DNA of 64,000 nt, taken from Bilabrum cf. latius. Lineage: Eukaryota; Bigyra: Bicosoecida; Bigyra; Bicosoecida. A model generated the notes under the pieces. That model had not been told where the DNA came from, did no database searches, and was given only the letters and a program-made list of their open reading frames with translations. The stretch is taken from the NCBI GenBank assembly GCA_965178125.1, contig OZ237747.1, positions 558,001 to 622,000 on the forward strand, written 5' to 3'. The translations under genes and the position numbers were made by a program. Shown in pieces: positions 46,951 through 60,000 of this stretch (its first letter is position 1; each line of letters starts with the position of its first letter).

Positions 46951-47805
46951 ATGCGCTTTGTTGGCTTCTTGTCATGCATTTTTGCAGCTGCAAGCTTAGC
47001 TGTGGTGTCAAACGCAGTGATTCTCCGTGGCCAATCTGGCGTTCTCGATGCTGTAAGTTGAAACCAATCGTCTGCTGCCGAGCTGCAGACTTTGACCAGC
47101 CATCGCCCTAGAGCTAGGGCTCTACTGATAAATTGTGATGCAAATTTCTCCCTTTAGTGGGCCGAACCAATCGCCGAGTCGGATTGCATCCTCCCAATGC
47201 ACAAACTGTCGCAGTCCACAGGTGGGTTGGAATCAACGGGGGCTGCTGAGAGCGACGCACAAGGCTCAAGCAAGTCGATACAGGTTACACGGGTTATTCC
47301 TGGCAGGCGATTTTACGCTGGCGACCATGCGGCGAACGGACGCAAATTCTCTGTGAAGGTGTACGAAAGGACCAGGCGCGGCATGAAGCTCATTAGGACG
47401 GAGAGCCGGATGGCCGGGCTGAAAGTGAGCAACTTTTTCAGGGAGAATCGGAGCAAGGGGTCATCAAAGAGCTTCACCTCCACCTGCAAGGTGTACTTCG
47501 GCGAGATAACCAAGGGCGTGTCCTCCACGAGCAGCGGTGGCAAGAGCCCGTACATGGGCAAGACCTACCGGTCATACTCCATCGAGGTCAAGCGCAGCAC
47601 AAAATACGAGGCCCAATGCTGGCTGCAGCAAAATACAAGCGGTTCCCTCGTCCTGTACTACGGCAGCAAGTCCAAGACCATCTGCGGGACCGACAGCCCC
47701 AGTGGGTATGAGGTCAAGCTGGGACGTTACAGCGCAACCCAGGTGGACAGGAACGGCAAGGAGACTTGCGAGATCAAGAAGGCTTCGAAGCCAAGCAAGC
47801 TTTGA
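46951..47805 (+). CDS. Small secreted protein of unknown family
   Basis: Exons 46951-47052 and 47158-47805 (105-bp intron GTAAGT...TTTAG) give 249 residues with a TGA stop. The N-terminus MRFVGFLSCIFAAASLAVVS with NA-V is a good signal peptide. The mature part is basic and Ser/Lys-rich, with five Cys (ESDCIL, TSTCKVYF, AQCWLQ, KTICGT, KETCEIKK) and beta-rich segments such as KVYFGEITKG and GSLVLYYGSKSK. I recognise no family. No in-frame TAG. It lies between the AIG1-like gene and a convergent SLC43-like transporter. Confidence 0.65.
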
Positions 47806-47998
47806 TCTTCCTATTGAGGAAATGCTGGCGCCCGACGGCTCATTCAGAGTGCTCGCTTTTGTGTCTGGGTTGGGTGGGGTGGGGTTTCCCTTTCGGTGGC
47901 CTTGCTTGGAGGCTTCGTGTTGCAGCGTCTTTCGCTCAGCACAATTTTGCTGAACTCGAGTATGCTTTCACATGGGTGCACGACCCACAAATCCTGCA

Positions 47999-50119
47999 TC
48001 ATACCTAGGCAACCGGTCTAGCTTCGGAGCTGGCAGCAGCCGGGCTGGCAGACAACTCGCTTGCATTCGCACCAGTCAAGCCAGCCACTATGCCATCTCC
48101 GCTCGTCTGTCTGCGTCCTGAGACACTCTTGGAACCAACCTGCTATTCAGAGCTACCAACTTGCCGTTGATCTTGCTCGACCTCCTCGTCGTCGTGCGTC
48201 TCCTCGAGCCACAGACGGTACAAGTAGCCCGCGCTTAGGATGGTGCAAACCATCAGACCCATGTTCGCGTTGAAGAACTGGCCATCATTCTCTTTCAGGA
48301 CCACCGCAGTGATCGGTGTGACCACCACAGCACAAAGCGCGCCGATGAGAAACAATAGACCAGCCAGCACACCAAAGCGAGACGGGCCGTACACGGCCAT
48401 CACGCGGGCCAGAATGATGGCAAAGATCGATTCCTGCTGCAGCGTGTACATCAAGAATGTCACGGGCTGAGCCTCCACCACGGGGACGAGGGTAAACGCC
48501 GAGTGCACGATCCCGAGGGCCACCACGAGCCCCATGCCCCAGAAGGCACCCAGACGGTCGTACGCCATTCCGGCCACTGCCGCCATAAACGCGCCGAGGG
48601 GCGCGATCCACCCTAGCAGCGCCAACCAGTCCTCCACCTCCGACTCCAGCCTGCTTAACTCAGCCTCAGCCGCCGTCTGTTGCGACTCACCGCTCCCTGC
48701 ATTGCCTGTCTCGCCCTCGCATCCCCCCGCTGCATCTGCCGCCACGTCCGCCCTCTCGCCGTCCACGTCCACCTCCCTCACCCCGAGCATGTCGCCCAGC
48801 TGCAACGCTGCCGTGCCAAGGTAAAACACAAGACGGAAGTAGGTCACAACGAAGAACAAGAGCAGGAACAGCGCTTGCGGCTGCGATGCCAGCGTGGCGT
48901 ATTCGAGGATACCTGCATTGAAACTCTTCCAGCAGGATGGGGGTTGGGACCCTGCTTCGCCAGATGCATCTACATCTGTTACGGCTGTTCCATCCGCGGC
49001 ATAACTTTTTTGCTATCCGCCTTCTTCCTCTTTGCTATCCTCTTTCGATTCTGAGTCTCCAGCAGCACCGCCCTGTCCCTGTCCCTGTCCCTGTCTCTGT
49101 CCCTGTCCCTGTTCGATCAGAACTACCTGCGAATCTCCCCGCGCGGGGGGCTCCTCCTTGTCCTACCCACCGTCGATATCTACTTGCTTTGCAACTGAAA
49201 CGCCCTGTGAAGTGCCATCGACACCACTATCGAAGTCGCACTTCCTGCCACCTTGTGGTATGGGCGTGCTGGGCAAAATCAGTCCAAAGGCTGCGAACAG
49301 CACCGCGAGCACCGCCACCGCAGCGTAAAGCGCCTGAAGAGTCGCCCCTGAGACGCTGCTGTTGACTGCAGAGAGGAGTATGGGGGTCAAAGCACTTCCA
49401 CCCATGCAGCCGCTGAGAATGCCCATGATCAAGCCTTCGTTGCCGGGAAAGAGGTTTGCTGTTGTGGCGTAGCTGAGTTGCAGACCGCCCCCCGCGAACG
49501 AGAGAACAGCAAACCCGACGACGAATAGGTCAGCAGATGCTTCTGTTGCACTATCGTCGTCCTTAAAGAGCGATACCATGAGTGCACCGGCCGCAATGAT
49601 GGCATTGGCAAGCACATTGAGCACACGAGGTCCGAACACGTCATGAATGGCTCCGAGCGGCATGGTGGATATCATCAGCGCCACAGTCGCCGTGGTAAAA
49701 GCTGAGCTAATGTGAATAGCACGAGCATCGCACTCTAGCGAATCTCCACAGCACAGTCCCGAGTAGACACCGTCATTTTCGAGTATCAACTGCAAAAAAA
49801 ACAGCATGAGCACACTCGGTGGGCTGTAGGGTACCAAAGAATATTATCAAAGATGCAACTGGGGATTTCGACATACTTATTGTACTACATAATGATGAAA
49901 ACCGACACTGCCACAGGAATGCAGGTTGAAATACGTGGCATAGGCCCTAAGCATGCAGTTTCCGTACACCCTCACTTGAATCCCTGACCAGCCAAGAATC
50001 TGCCCACCCAGAAGGAGCACGTTCAGGCTGCCTGATATAACATATACATATCTACTAACTAACGGGGACAGGTCTGGAATCGCCATGCTGGAGTTTGCCA
50101 GGTCAGCCGGAGACGTCAT
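47999..50119 (-). CDS. SLC43-like major facilitator transporter
   Basis: Exons 50119-49976 and 49789-47999 (186-bp intron GTGAGG...TGCAG) give 644 residues. The splice gives GGQILGWSGIQ-LILENDGVYSGLC, equivalent to the first helix and loop of SLC43 (LAT3/LAT4, large neutral amino acid carriers). About twelve hydrophobic segments are visible, with an MFS-type loop GAIHDVFGPRVLNVLAN and helices such as GALCAVVVTPITAVVL. TAGs at 49163, about 49,028, 48143 and about 48,005 are read as Gln. The central cytosolic loop is low-complexity and includes a (Gly-Gln)n run coded by a hexanucleotide repeat. The C-terminal tail is hydrophilic; the stop is TGA 48001-47999. Substrate specificity is inferred from family only. 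Confidence 0.78.
49071..49111. repeat. Hexanucleotide microsatellite (CCTGTC)n
   Basis: About six to seven near-perfect CCTGTC units with one C-to-T change lie inside the central loop of the transporter gene. On the coding strand they read as alternating Gly-Gln. Confidence 0.85.
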
Positions 50120-50267
50120 CCATGGATTATGGCTCCGAGTAACACATTGTAGCGTTCAAATATTTTGCAGTAATGTGAATAATTGGCAAGGTTGCCGTGG
50201 CCAAGCAAAGCACGACTCCGCGCTTATACTCTGTCTGTGCCTTGTGCTAGGATAATTTGGTAATTAT

Positions 50268-51642
50268 ATGGCGGCAGCTACATCGGCAAGTGGTCTCGCT
50301 ACGACCGCAGAAAGTGTCTGCAAGAAGGTCAGCGTCCATCGAGTGGTGAGGACTGCTGCAGCTCACGCATGGAACGCTGACATGACAGGTAAGAGTCATG
50401 AGTTAGTATCAATTGTCTATATTCTACGACTTTCTGGGCCCTGCATCGCTGAATGTAGCCGCACTGTCTTGCATTTCGAGGATCGCAGCCGTTGCTGTCG
50501 CTGATGGTTCCGAGAATGTCTGGATCTACGATAGAATCCGGGATACAGAGGCCGGCAAGGGGGCACCGGGCGCGTTCTAGTCGCTGAAGGATACGAAATC
50601 GTGGCGACTCGCCCACAAGCTGGAGGCACACACCCAGAGAGTTACCGGGCTCGACTGGTGCCCGATTACAAACAGGCTGCTGACTTGCTCCATGGATCGA
50701 AACGCGTACGTCTGGACAAAAGTAGACACAAAATCAGTCGTTTGGGCCAAGGGGGAGAAGGGCCAGGGTATCGCGTACACATGGAAGCCAACCATGGTGG
50801 AGTTGAACTTGAAGCGAGCAGCAACGGTATGCCGATGGAGCCCCACCGGCAAGACCTTCGCGGTGGGGGGTGGCGAGGGCGTCGTGCAGGTCTGCCACTA
50901 CGACGAGTCGGGGGACTGGTGGGTACCTGCCTGCATCGACGGCTTCCGTTCGGCAGTGCTCTCACTGGCGTACCATCCGAGCGGGCACTCCATCGCCATC
51001 TCCTCCGCCGATTCTAGGGTGAGAGTGAGCAGCTGTTTCTTGGTGGAAGCGGAGGGCGAGGGAACAGAGCAGGACGGGGGTGCATACTTGCCCGCCGAGT
51101 TCGCCACGACGTACGAAGATTTTAAGGACGGCAGGTCCTGGGCCCACGCGGTTGCCTTCTCGCCCGATGGCGCCTGTCTGGCGTGGGTGACCCACGACGC
51201 CTCCGTGTGCATCGCATCGCTCGGATCAGGGGACGGGAAATCGCCCGTGCATCAGCTGAGGCACAGGGGACTGCCGTTCACGACGCTGCAGTTCGTGGGG
51301 AGCGATGCCCTAGTGTGCGCCGGGTTCAGCTCCGGGCCAGTGCTGTACAAGCAGAGGGGCGACAAGGGCTGGGAGGAGGTAGGGTGCATCGATGGGGGCC
51401 GGGCTGCCAAGAAGAAGAAGGCGGGGGGCAAGGGCGGGAGCTTCGCGGCGAACCGGCAGATGTTTGCTGCTGCAGTGGACCTGGGCATGAAGGTCGGGCC
51501 CGACGGGGCTGCGAAGGGTGGGGCGGGCGAGTCGGAGGGACCTGCGCTCAGGCACGAGTCTGCCGTGGTGGAGCTGAGGAGCGTTCCGGGCGGCGTGTCC
51601 TCTGCTGGGGCAGATGGGCGGGTGGTTCTGTGGAAGATCTGA
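50268..51642 (+). CDS. ARPC1: Arp2/3 complex subunit 1 (ARPC1), WD40 protein
   Basis: Exons 50268-50388 and 50489-51642 (100-bp intron GTAAGA...CGCAG) give 424 residues with a TGA stop. The splice restores HAWNADMT-AVAVADGSENVWIYD, matching the first blade of ARPC1. Other family landmarks are EAHTQRVTGLDWCP, MDRNAYVWTK, KRAATVCRWSPTGKTFAVGG, DDWW-like SGDWWVPACIDG and GADGRVVLWKI. ARPC1 helps nucleation-promoting factors bind the Arp2/3 complex, which builds branched actin. One TAG (50578-50580) lies in an extended loop (GAF-Q-SLKD) between blade 1 strands. The gene is divergent from the SLC43-like gene over 148 bp. Confidence 0.92.
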
Positions 51643-51786
51643 TATGTTTGCTGGTGATCCATGTTTATTGGCGCGTGCTATGGTACTCTGTACAGGTTCA
51701 ATCGGATGCGGACATCCTCCGGTTTGTGTTTGCTCCTCCTTCTCACTTGCAACGACTCCACGCCAACACTTTACACAACGAGCGCA

Positions 51787-53418
51787 ATGAGGCTCGCGCT
51801 GCAAGACGGATGCATTCTATGCACTGTGTTGGCTGGTCTTGCTTTGGCATCCACACCACCACCGTATGCCATCCCGTCTGATGGGCTGAACGCCTCGCGA
51901 AGCTTGTTCGTCGTGCAAGAGGCCAGTATTCCGACGGACGATGACAGGCTATTTGTCCAGTCCTTGCAGGGCCTACATGCTCGTGTGTCACCGAAGCTGT
52001 ACAGGAACATATCGAACAATGGAGCAGAGCTATGGCTACAGGAGATGGAAACGCTGTTCGGGCTGCAGTTGCGTAGTGCGCCGGGATCTGCCAAAGATAT
52101 CCTCAATCAGGGTGGAGAGCTCTCGGCACCTATCAAAGGGTATGTACTTGCAACAAACTCAAGTCATCCAGGGCCTGCAGTGCTGGCTGCAGCAGGGATG
52201 GAGGGAGCCGTCGTTGCAACCCCGGCAACTAGAGCATTGCTGGACTCGAGTGGTTTCACCATGCTGCTTGATTGCTCAACAATGACATATAGCTAGGTGC
52301 TAGACAGATTAAACGTTTCCAGCGATTCTCACCCCGAGGGGCCGTACGCAAGGCGTGTCGCGGCTCTCCAGGACGACAGCAAGAGCGCGGGATCTCTGAC
52401 CGATCTCGTGATCGCTTCTCGTGCGATCCAATGGTGGGACACCGACATGGGATCGCAGCTGTCCACCAGGGTGCTGCATTCACTGCACGATGGATCTGCA
52501 GTATTCGGCTGGGGCGCGGACGAGGGCAAGACTGTCGCCGCGATCTCGCCCGGCGGCAGCTTCGTGCACGCCTCTGACTACAGCTCCAACCTCGCCACTT
52601 TGAGCGCCTACAGGCTGCCTCCGATGACCAAGGCGCAGTCAAAGGATCCTGATCTGGCATTACAGGCCGGGAAAAAGCACACTGTCTGTTTCCTGATGAC
52701 AGATGGAGACAACTTGCAGTGGCTGCAGAACGATTTCGCCACCAACCCGCTGTGGTGGGCCAGCCCCCAGAGAGGCTCCTTCCCTCTCGGGTGGACGCTC
52801 TCGCCCGCCACCTACTACCTAGCACCTGCTCTACTGCACTACCTGCGGCGAACCGCCACCCCGAACGACTCCTTTGTCGCTGCTCCGAGCGGGGCAGGGT
52901 ACTCCAACCCGGACGTAATGGCGCAAGGCCCGGGCGGCGCTCACGCTCTGGATACCTTCTCCGATTTGACAGCGACCTATGCTGCAAACAGCGGCCTGGG
53001 GATTGTCAACGTGATCGGGCAGAACTACGACGCAGGTGCAGCGGCAGAGCTCCTCGATTCAGCTGACCTGGACGCGTTGTTCTGGTACAACTACCGCAGC
53101 TATAGCGACCTCCAGGGCAAGATCGACTTTGTGAAGACTCCGTCGGGCGATACCAAGCCGGTAATCGGTGGCAGATTCCAGCTCTGGACGGGCACGTTCA
53201 AGAACACAACCAGCTTGCTCACTGCCCTGGAATCGATGCCTGCTGACCCCTCCTCAGAAGATGGGTACTCACTCGTGCCCGTGCACGTGTGGTCGGATTC
53301 GGTGGGGCATGCCGCCGAAGTGGCCCAGGCACTCATGCAGCAGAGCAATAGGTTTGATGTTGTTCTACCTGGTGAGTTTGTGCGACGGATCCGCGCGAAC
53401 TTAGGGCCGGGCCGCTGA
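51787..53418 (+). CDS. GxGYxYP-type putative glycoside-hydrolase-like secreted protein
   Basis: The frame has 543 codons from ATG 51787, with a TGA stop and one TAG at 52294 read as Gln. The first ~28 residues (MRLALQDGCILCTVLAGLAL then ASTPP) form a signal peptide. The C-terminal half carries the features that name the GxGYxYP family: HTVCFLMTDGDNLQWLQND, FPLGWTLSPATYYLAPALL and VAAPSGAGYSNPDVM (here with Asn in place of the second Tyr). These precede a barrel-like stretch LGIVNVIGQNYD and VWSDSVGHAAEV. The family is annotated as putative glycoside hydrolases without a proven substrate. It is probably exported to the secretory pathway or cell surface. Confidence 0.8.
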
Positions 53419-53540
53419 GGGCCACGAGCCGTACTGCGCTGCGGGCTTTTAGACGGGAGTGCCGCTGCCGCGACGTCGGCTGCTTTGCTTGAATCTGCAT
53501 GGCTTATTCGCTTATTCCTATGCTGCCACAATTGCCAAAG

Positions 53541-56500
53541 TCAGACATGTTTGCCATGAGTATCGCCAGCTGACGCAGCCGGTCCCACTGGCGGTACCAC
53601 GGGCCCGTTCAAAGGGTTCAAGAACAGCGTGGCACCCTGCTCTATTTGTCTGCCTTGTCGCGCTTGCTTGAGCGGACCTTGTGGCGACCACTCCTCGACG
53701 AGAGCTGCACGATCTACATCTGCTACATGGTATGATGCCGCCGCGTGGTTTACTGGCGGGGCAGATGAAGTATTGGAGACATCGTCGCCCGGATCGCCGG
53801 CAGCTTGGGGGATGCCAGGACCGATGCTCTCATTCCTATGCGGCGCATTACGCACCTCCCCCGGCACGAACCGCTGGATATTACCTTCTCTAGCGCGTGT
53901 CTCCCTAACTATCATTTCAACACCAGCCGAATGCCGCTGAGCGGAGGCCAGCCTAGATCGCCGATTGAGTCCCTCGATCCCCGACGTGCTCAGAAGAGCG
54001 GATACCAAATGCCGGAGCACATTCACTGCTGTGAATGCAAGCGCAAGCAGGCCAATCATGCTCACCCCGCGACGCTTCAAAGTCAGCGCCCAGATTTGCA
54101 CCACGAGCTGTACGGCGTCCTCCACGAACAGCTAGAACAAACCGAGTACCCTCACTCGATGCGATAGCTCCCGCCGAAGGGTCACGTCCTTGTCGCTGCC
54201 TGAGCTGTACAGTGAGAAAGCGGCTCGATTTCCCAGTTGACTTGTCAACAAATCGAGTGCCTTAACTCCGAAAATAGACAGAAATGCGACAGCGGACACC
54301 TCAGCAAAATGTCTAAACGTGTGGTCACGGACGCCGTCCACTGCCCACCACCGCAGCACCACCACAGCCAGGACCAAATTGATTGCAATAGATGCACCAA
54401 TAGAAGAAATTGCAACGTACACCAGTACAGGGTAGTCGCAGAGCCTCTCTCGCGTCAGCTGGTAGGCGAAGCTTGCGTCGCTCACCACGTCGAGAATCTG
54501 AAGGCCAACGCTGATTACAGTTAACGATCCAGAGAAGGAGACCCAATCGTTTATCCTAAGATAAACCCCAACACTCGGCACCAGAATTGCAATTGAAATG
54601 GCGCCGATCGTCAGGGCCCTTGCATTGACTTCAACAGTGGGGCAAGTCTACTGCCGTGACGGTACGATCCACTCACCTGGGTAGCAACGGCACGGCACTG
54701 CACTCTCAGCTCCCAGAGTGGCTACAATCTAGATACCAACGGTAGTATTAATTATATTTCTACCGCTATCAGCCTCTGCATGCTGCAGTAGCCTCTCGTT
54801 GACCAGCTGCCGCGTCCACTCCGAGGACGCGACGTTGTCGCCTGGTGTCGCTCCGCCGCCGCCGCCGAGCGGATCCTCTGCTCCCGGGCCAACAACCTCA
54901 ACCAATACTTGTACCTCTGGACTCTGGTTCGAATCTGAGTCTGGCTTTGCGCCAGCGACAGCGAGCCGATCGACCCAAGCACTGCCATCGGCAATCGAAG
55001 GCCTTGCCCGGACCTGTTGTAGCCCAGTTGCTTCCACAAGAGCCAGTGGCACACCTCGTCTTAGCGCCTCCAAGCTAGTCCCGGTTGCGCCATCATTTCT
55101 TGATGTACTGTCTTGCAGCACGCCCGCTACAGCAACTTGCATGAACACAGACCGAGTGCCAGCATCACCAGGTAAGCCGTCTGGAATGGTGCTCGGACTC
55201 GGAGATGCTGAAATGCTTGGCGAAGGAGTTGGGCTGACGCTTGGAGTCACGGAGGGACTGGCGGATGCCGACGCACTTGGTGTCGAGGATGTGCTGGGAG
55301 AAGAGCTCGGAGAAAGAGTCGGGGACACGCTCGGTGTCACAGAGGGTGTCGGGCTCGGCCTAGCTTGGTCGTCGTATGCCCACAGCTGCGTGATCCCAGT
55401 TCCGTTGCGAGCAGAAAAGTACAGCAGCTGCCTACCTAATCCAGGAGGCTCATATGCAGCAAAAGAGCCTGGCAATGAACTTTGATCTCCCGGCCAGATG
55501 TCCTGGGCCAGAAATGCGAACGGCTCTCCTGCGTAGTCATATCCCCACGGCTCCGAACCTGTCTAGCTCGAGAACGCTCTCAAATACACAACCCCTCGGG
55601 GCCCTAGCGTTACCAAGCTGGGCTAAAACATTTGGGAAAGGATAACTTGTGGGGTTGCATTCTGCTGGGCCACGTTCAGAGAAATGAGTTGGAGTGCCGC
55701 TGTCGCGGTCTCCTTGGACGCAGTGAGCACGATCGTGTCGTTGCTGACCTGCACGACACCTTTAGGTCTGAACCACCCGGATGAAGCGGGCAGCACGAGC
55801 TCTAGCGTGGGCTGAGAAGAACTGTCTGTGATGTTACTAACGACGTATAGCTCCGTCTATTGACTCCTCGCCTGCGCCTGGAGAAAGAGCCCTCGCGGCC
55901 ACACAGACAGCTCTCGCGGGGCAGACGATCCCGGTCCTGGATTCAAGTCTGCCACCATGGAGGGAAAACCCGTGCCATTGTACCAGTAGAGCTCGCGACC
56001 CTGAAAAAACGTTCGCGCCGAGAAGTATAGCCTTCCATCGAAGCTTGTAAGATCGCTTGGTTCCGAGGACCAGGAGCCCGGCTCGATGTCTGCCACCAGC
56101 GTACCAACCCCAGAGCCATTGTACCGAAACAGCTCGGTGCCGATGTCGCTTCCACCATACGCCGCAAAGTAGACAGTTTGCTGGCCGTTATTGGTCACTG
56201 TGCACGGTGCCTGCGCTCCTTCGGTGTTGTTGATGGTTGCGCAGGTTGCACTTCCGTCTGGTCTGAGGAGCCCAGCAACCCCGCATTCGTGTAGCGAAAC
56301 GCCGTTCGTGCTGGTTCTAGCACTAAATATTACTGTGGTGGAAAAATGCACCATGCCAATCGGATTTGAGCCTGTAGGACCAGGTTCCAGGTCAAGGGCC
56401 AGCCAAACTGAGTCTCCATCGCTTGCCCACAACTCGTTGCCATGCACGCCATCTTCGGCTCCGAAGAAAAGTGTGCGTTCGATCTCAACCGGTGTTGATC

Positions 56501-56987
56501 TCAATTGTATGTTTGAGATCGGTTTCGCCGCCCCGAGACGAGACGTGTTCGACAGCATCCTCGATGATGCGAGCGCGGGACAGTGCGTCGGGGTCATCGC
56601 TCTGTGCGATTCTCCTGCCATGCCTTGCGTGGATTGAGCGTCAACCGATTGAGATAATGTACCGCCCAAGCGAGAGCATCGCGCCATCACTACGCAGAAG
56701 TAAGTAGTCATGATTTGGAGTACCTGACGTACAGTGACCTGTTTGCGCTTGCCGAGGGCCATGCCCATGCTTGGAACAGGGATAGCCGTAGAATAAATCG
56801 AAAAATAATGATAAGTAGATGCGGACGAGGGGTAAATATTGTTAAAGTCGGCCAACATTGTTTTTCTCCCGTTGCGTCGTGCCCTGTTCCGGTTTGACAC
56901 AACCTCTTCGCCGGGCCGGCGGTGTGTTGGTTGTTTCTGCTGGGCGGTCCAGTCAGGTGTTGCTTTGTGCATTGTCTTGAATAACAT
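53541..56987 (-). CDS. Surface protein with ELWxxDGT-type repeats, Pro/Ser/Thr stalk and C-terminal membrane domain
   Basis: One frame of up to 1,148 codons ends in TGA 53543-53541. TAGs at 55857, about 55,624, about 55,564, 54729, about 54,648 and 54132 are read as Gln. Near the N-terminus are ELWxxDGT-like units: FFGAEDGVHGNELWASDGDS, YGGSDIGTELFRYNGSG and RTFFQGRELYWYNGTGF. A stalk of repeated SPTPSVTPSVSP units follows (55.2-55.35 kb). The C-terminal third has several membrane helices (GAISIAILVPSVGVYL, LVYVAISSIGASIAINLVLA) with VVSDASFAYQL and FVEDAVQLVVQI, which resemble 'SD..fa' and 'ED.PQ...Q' segments of other protist membrane proteins. The N-terminus is uncertain: ATGs at 56987 and 56762 are both in frame, and no clean signal peptide was found, so a 5' intron is possible. 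Confidence 0.68.
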
Positions 56988-57069
56988 TCTCCTTCTTCAT
57001 ACCTGGTGAGTGCGTGCTAGGAAAAGCATTCATGCTGATGCCAAGAGCTTCAAATGCATATCAAGCATG

Positions 57070-60000
57070 TCACTGAGGCATAACCCCAGCGCCGGCCCAC
57101 AGCTGAATCCCTGGTACCACCGCCTTGTCCGACGATGACGCCCACTCTGCAGCACCGACCGCCGTCCCCTTGACCGTAACCTCTGCAGCTCCCCCGCCCT
57201 CCCACTCAATCCGAACCGACCCTCGCATGTGCCTCGCAGAGTCACTTTGTGTTCGCGCATAGATCCAACCCGACCTGGACGCACCCGGCGCGATCGGCCC
57301 GCGGCCCAGCTCCACCCACAGGCCCGACCCGTCCGCTCGAGGCACCCTGCAGCTCCTCGCTGCGGCCCTCACCCTGAGCGGCCTCTTCGAGTGGTTCCGC
57401 ACCTGCACCCGCCTGCGCGCCAGCCCAGGAGCAGGCACCGATCCAAGGACCACCTGCCTGGGCCGTACCTCCACGACAGTGCCGCCTAACGGACCACCGC
57501 CGAGACTAGTTGCCCCTGCCCCAGTCCCAGCTCCAGCTCCAGCTCCACGGCGCTGCAGGGATCTCGCAGCTGTCAGACCCCCACCTGCAGCCCTCACAGC
57601 AGCATCCGCATCGCTCGAGGAAGTTGGAGCCACAGGGCCACCATCAGCAGTGGTCTGGCCGTATAGCGCCGCTTCCGGCTCCTCATCGCTGTCGGCCGGG
57701 AGCTGGCCCACGACGTCGCCCAGTGGCTCTGTGGGGCCGTACCGAGCAGGATCCGCGCTCTGAATGTCACGTGTTCCCTGGTCGTCACCTCCTTCGCGCA
57801 TGATTGCGGGGCGCTGCGCGGGTCGCGGCGGTCGGTCGCTAGCCACTGAAGCGAGAAGAGCTCCACTCCGACCCATGGGTGGCTGTCCGCCCCGGCGGTG
57901 CGCCTCGTATCTCTTCCTTGCCGCTCCTGTAGAGGACAGAACATGGCTGGAGGCAGCTGCTTGCGGGCTCACCACCCCGATGTGGTGCCTGCTAGAGGCA
58001 AGCTCATTGAGTGTCGGGTCACCGTTGGCTGCCTCTCGTGCGTCCTGTAGGGATGGATGGCCAGCACCCGCCAGGCCGGTTCTCGATCTCTCGTACGGAG
58101 TCTGTGCTGTGCTGCTGACAGGCGTGTTCACCCCACTGCTGCCTCGCTGTACTGCCTGCAGACCTGCCAGCTCTGCTCTCCGGAGCGTTTCCGCCCTGCT
58201 GCGGGACCCGCGGTCGGCCCGCCGGCCCGATGCAGAAGACGCCATGCGATCCGCAAGGGTGCCAGTCGCACCCACGGAGCCGTCTCGCTCAGCTGTCGTC
58301 GCCGATTCGGCCCTCGACACGAGCCTATTGATGTCCTCGGGAGCAGCGGTGGCCATGGGAGGCACTGCGAAATCTTCGTAGCCAGAGCGCATGCCAGGTG
58401 CATCGCCAACACCCCCGCCGTACTGACTCGAGCTTGCGGAATCATGCGACGCGTGACTGCTTCCCTGGAGTTGGTCGCTGTGGCTCGACTATCGCCGAGA
58501 TCCACCGTGCGCGTCACGAGGGGCTGTCTCCGTGTGAAGGGCGCCGGCTAGGTCTTGCTCCACCGTCGAAGGGGTACGCGGCCGCGGGATGGCCCCGTCG
58601 TCGTACCTGCCGGCCCTGCGGCCATCTCCATCTGAACCGGCAACACCTGGCTCTACCCACTCCTTCTCATGCATCTCTTCGGCGTCGCTTCCTGGTGAAA
58701 CGCTCGCATCCTGAGCTCGCGCAACAGGGATCCGACTAGCCGTGTTGCCGCTACCGTGCTACGTGCTAGTGGAGCCCGCTGCCGATCGTCTTGGTCCTGC
58801 AGATGTGCTAGACTAGCCCAAGACGCGAAGAGGGGCTGCCACTGCCGTCGTCTGCTCGGCGTTAGGGTGCCTAGCAGCTTTCTCCTCGGCCCTTCGCATG
58901 GCCTCTGCTCGGGTCTAGCTCTCCTGAATCCCAAGCAGTGCACCGAGTGACATGCCACCGCCCTTGTCCTCCTCGCCCGCCTGCACCTCGATTCGCACCT
59001 TTTCCTCGAACGGAAGGTCTTCCTGATCCTGCAGCTGCTCGAGCTGCTCGTCCAGTTTGCTCTCCGGGCCCTAGATACCCTTGCGGGCAAGTCTGCGGCG
59101 CTCTCGTTCGAGTTGACTGGCTTTCCTGCGACGCTCCTTTGCAGCTTGCTTGCGAATGGCGTCATCCTGCGCTTGAAGCTTGCCAACCTGCTTCCGCAGC
59201 TTGCGGCCGAATCGCGCCAGCCGCCGCCGCTGTCGTTCCACCCGCTTGGCTGCCGCAATCGCCAACGCCTGGCTAGCAGGGTCAGCATCGAGCTCTTGCT
59301 TGCTCTCGCTGTGCTGCTGCTCCTCCTCCTCTGTGACCTTGAGTTGTCTCAGTGCCTGCATGGTGGCTTCGCTCCTCTGCCTGCGCCAGTCTGCTAGTCT
59401 CTAGGCTGCAACGCTCAGCCCAATGATGGCCTCAAGCGATGCACCGGCCGAGTGCTGAGACACCGCAGTCACCACGGTCACCGTAGAAGAGGCAGAGAGA
59501 GGCTGAAGCCTGGAGGCAGCGTTCGAGTTGTGCAGCGGACAGCTGTCGGCCAGCGGCGGGGCCAAGCCCACTGGCCTTGGGCTGATTCGCTCGCACGGCC
59601 AGTCTCCATCAAGGTCATCCGCAGGCGGTGCCTCCCCAGCGAAGCCAAAGGAAGGCCTCCCCGCTCCAGCCCCGGCTCTCGTGGCCACTGCCTTTGCTGC
59701 AGTGAGCGCAAGGTCCGCCGCCCCGTCCTCGTTGCTTGATGCCTGCTGGCCCGCCCGAATGGTGCCAGCCAAGTCGGCGCCTCCAGCATTCAAGTGGCCC
59801 GTCACGCTGGGCAGTACACCGATGCCGCGCATCACCACTGGGTCCGGGCGACCAGCTGCGGCCAACACACGCCGCCACTTGCGCCGCTGTGCCTCCAGTC
59901 CGGGCTGTGCATTGGCTCCAAAGACCTCCCTCTTCGTTCCTACGCTTGGCCTCGTGGCAATCCTCGGCCGCAGCCAGCCGCCGCCAGGTGCCAGCAGCAG

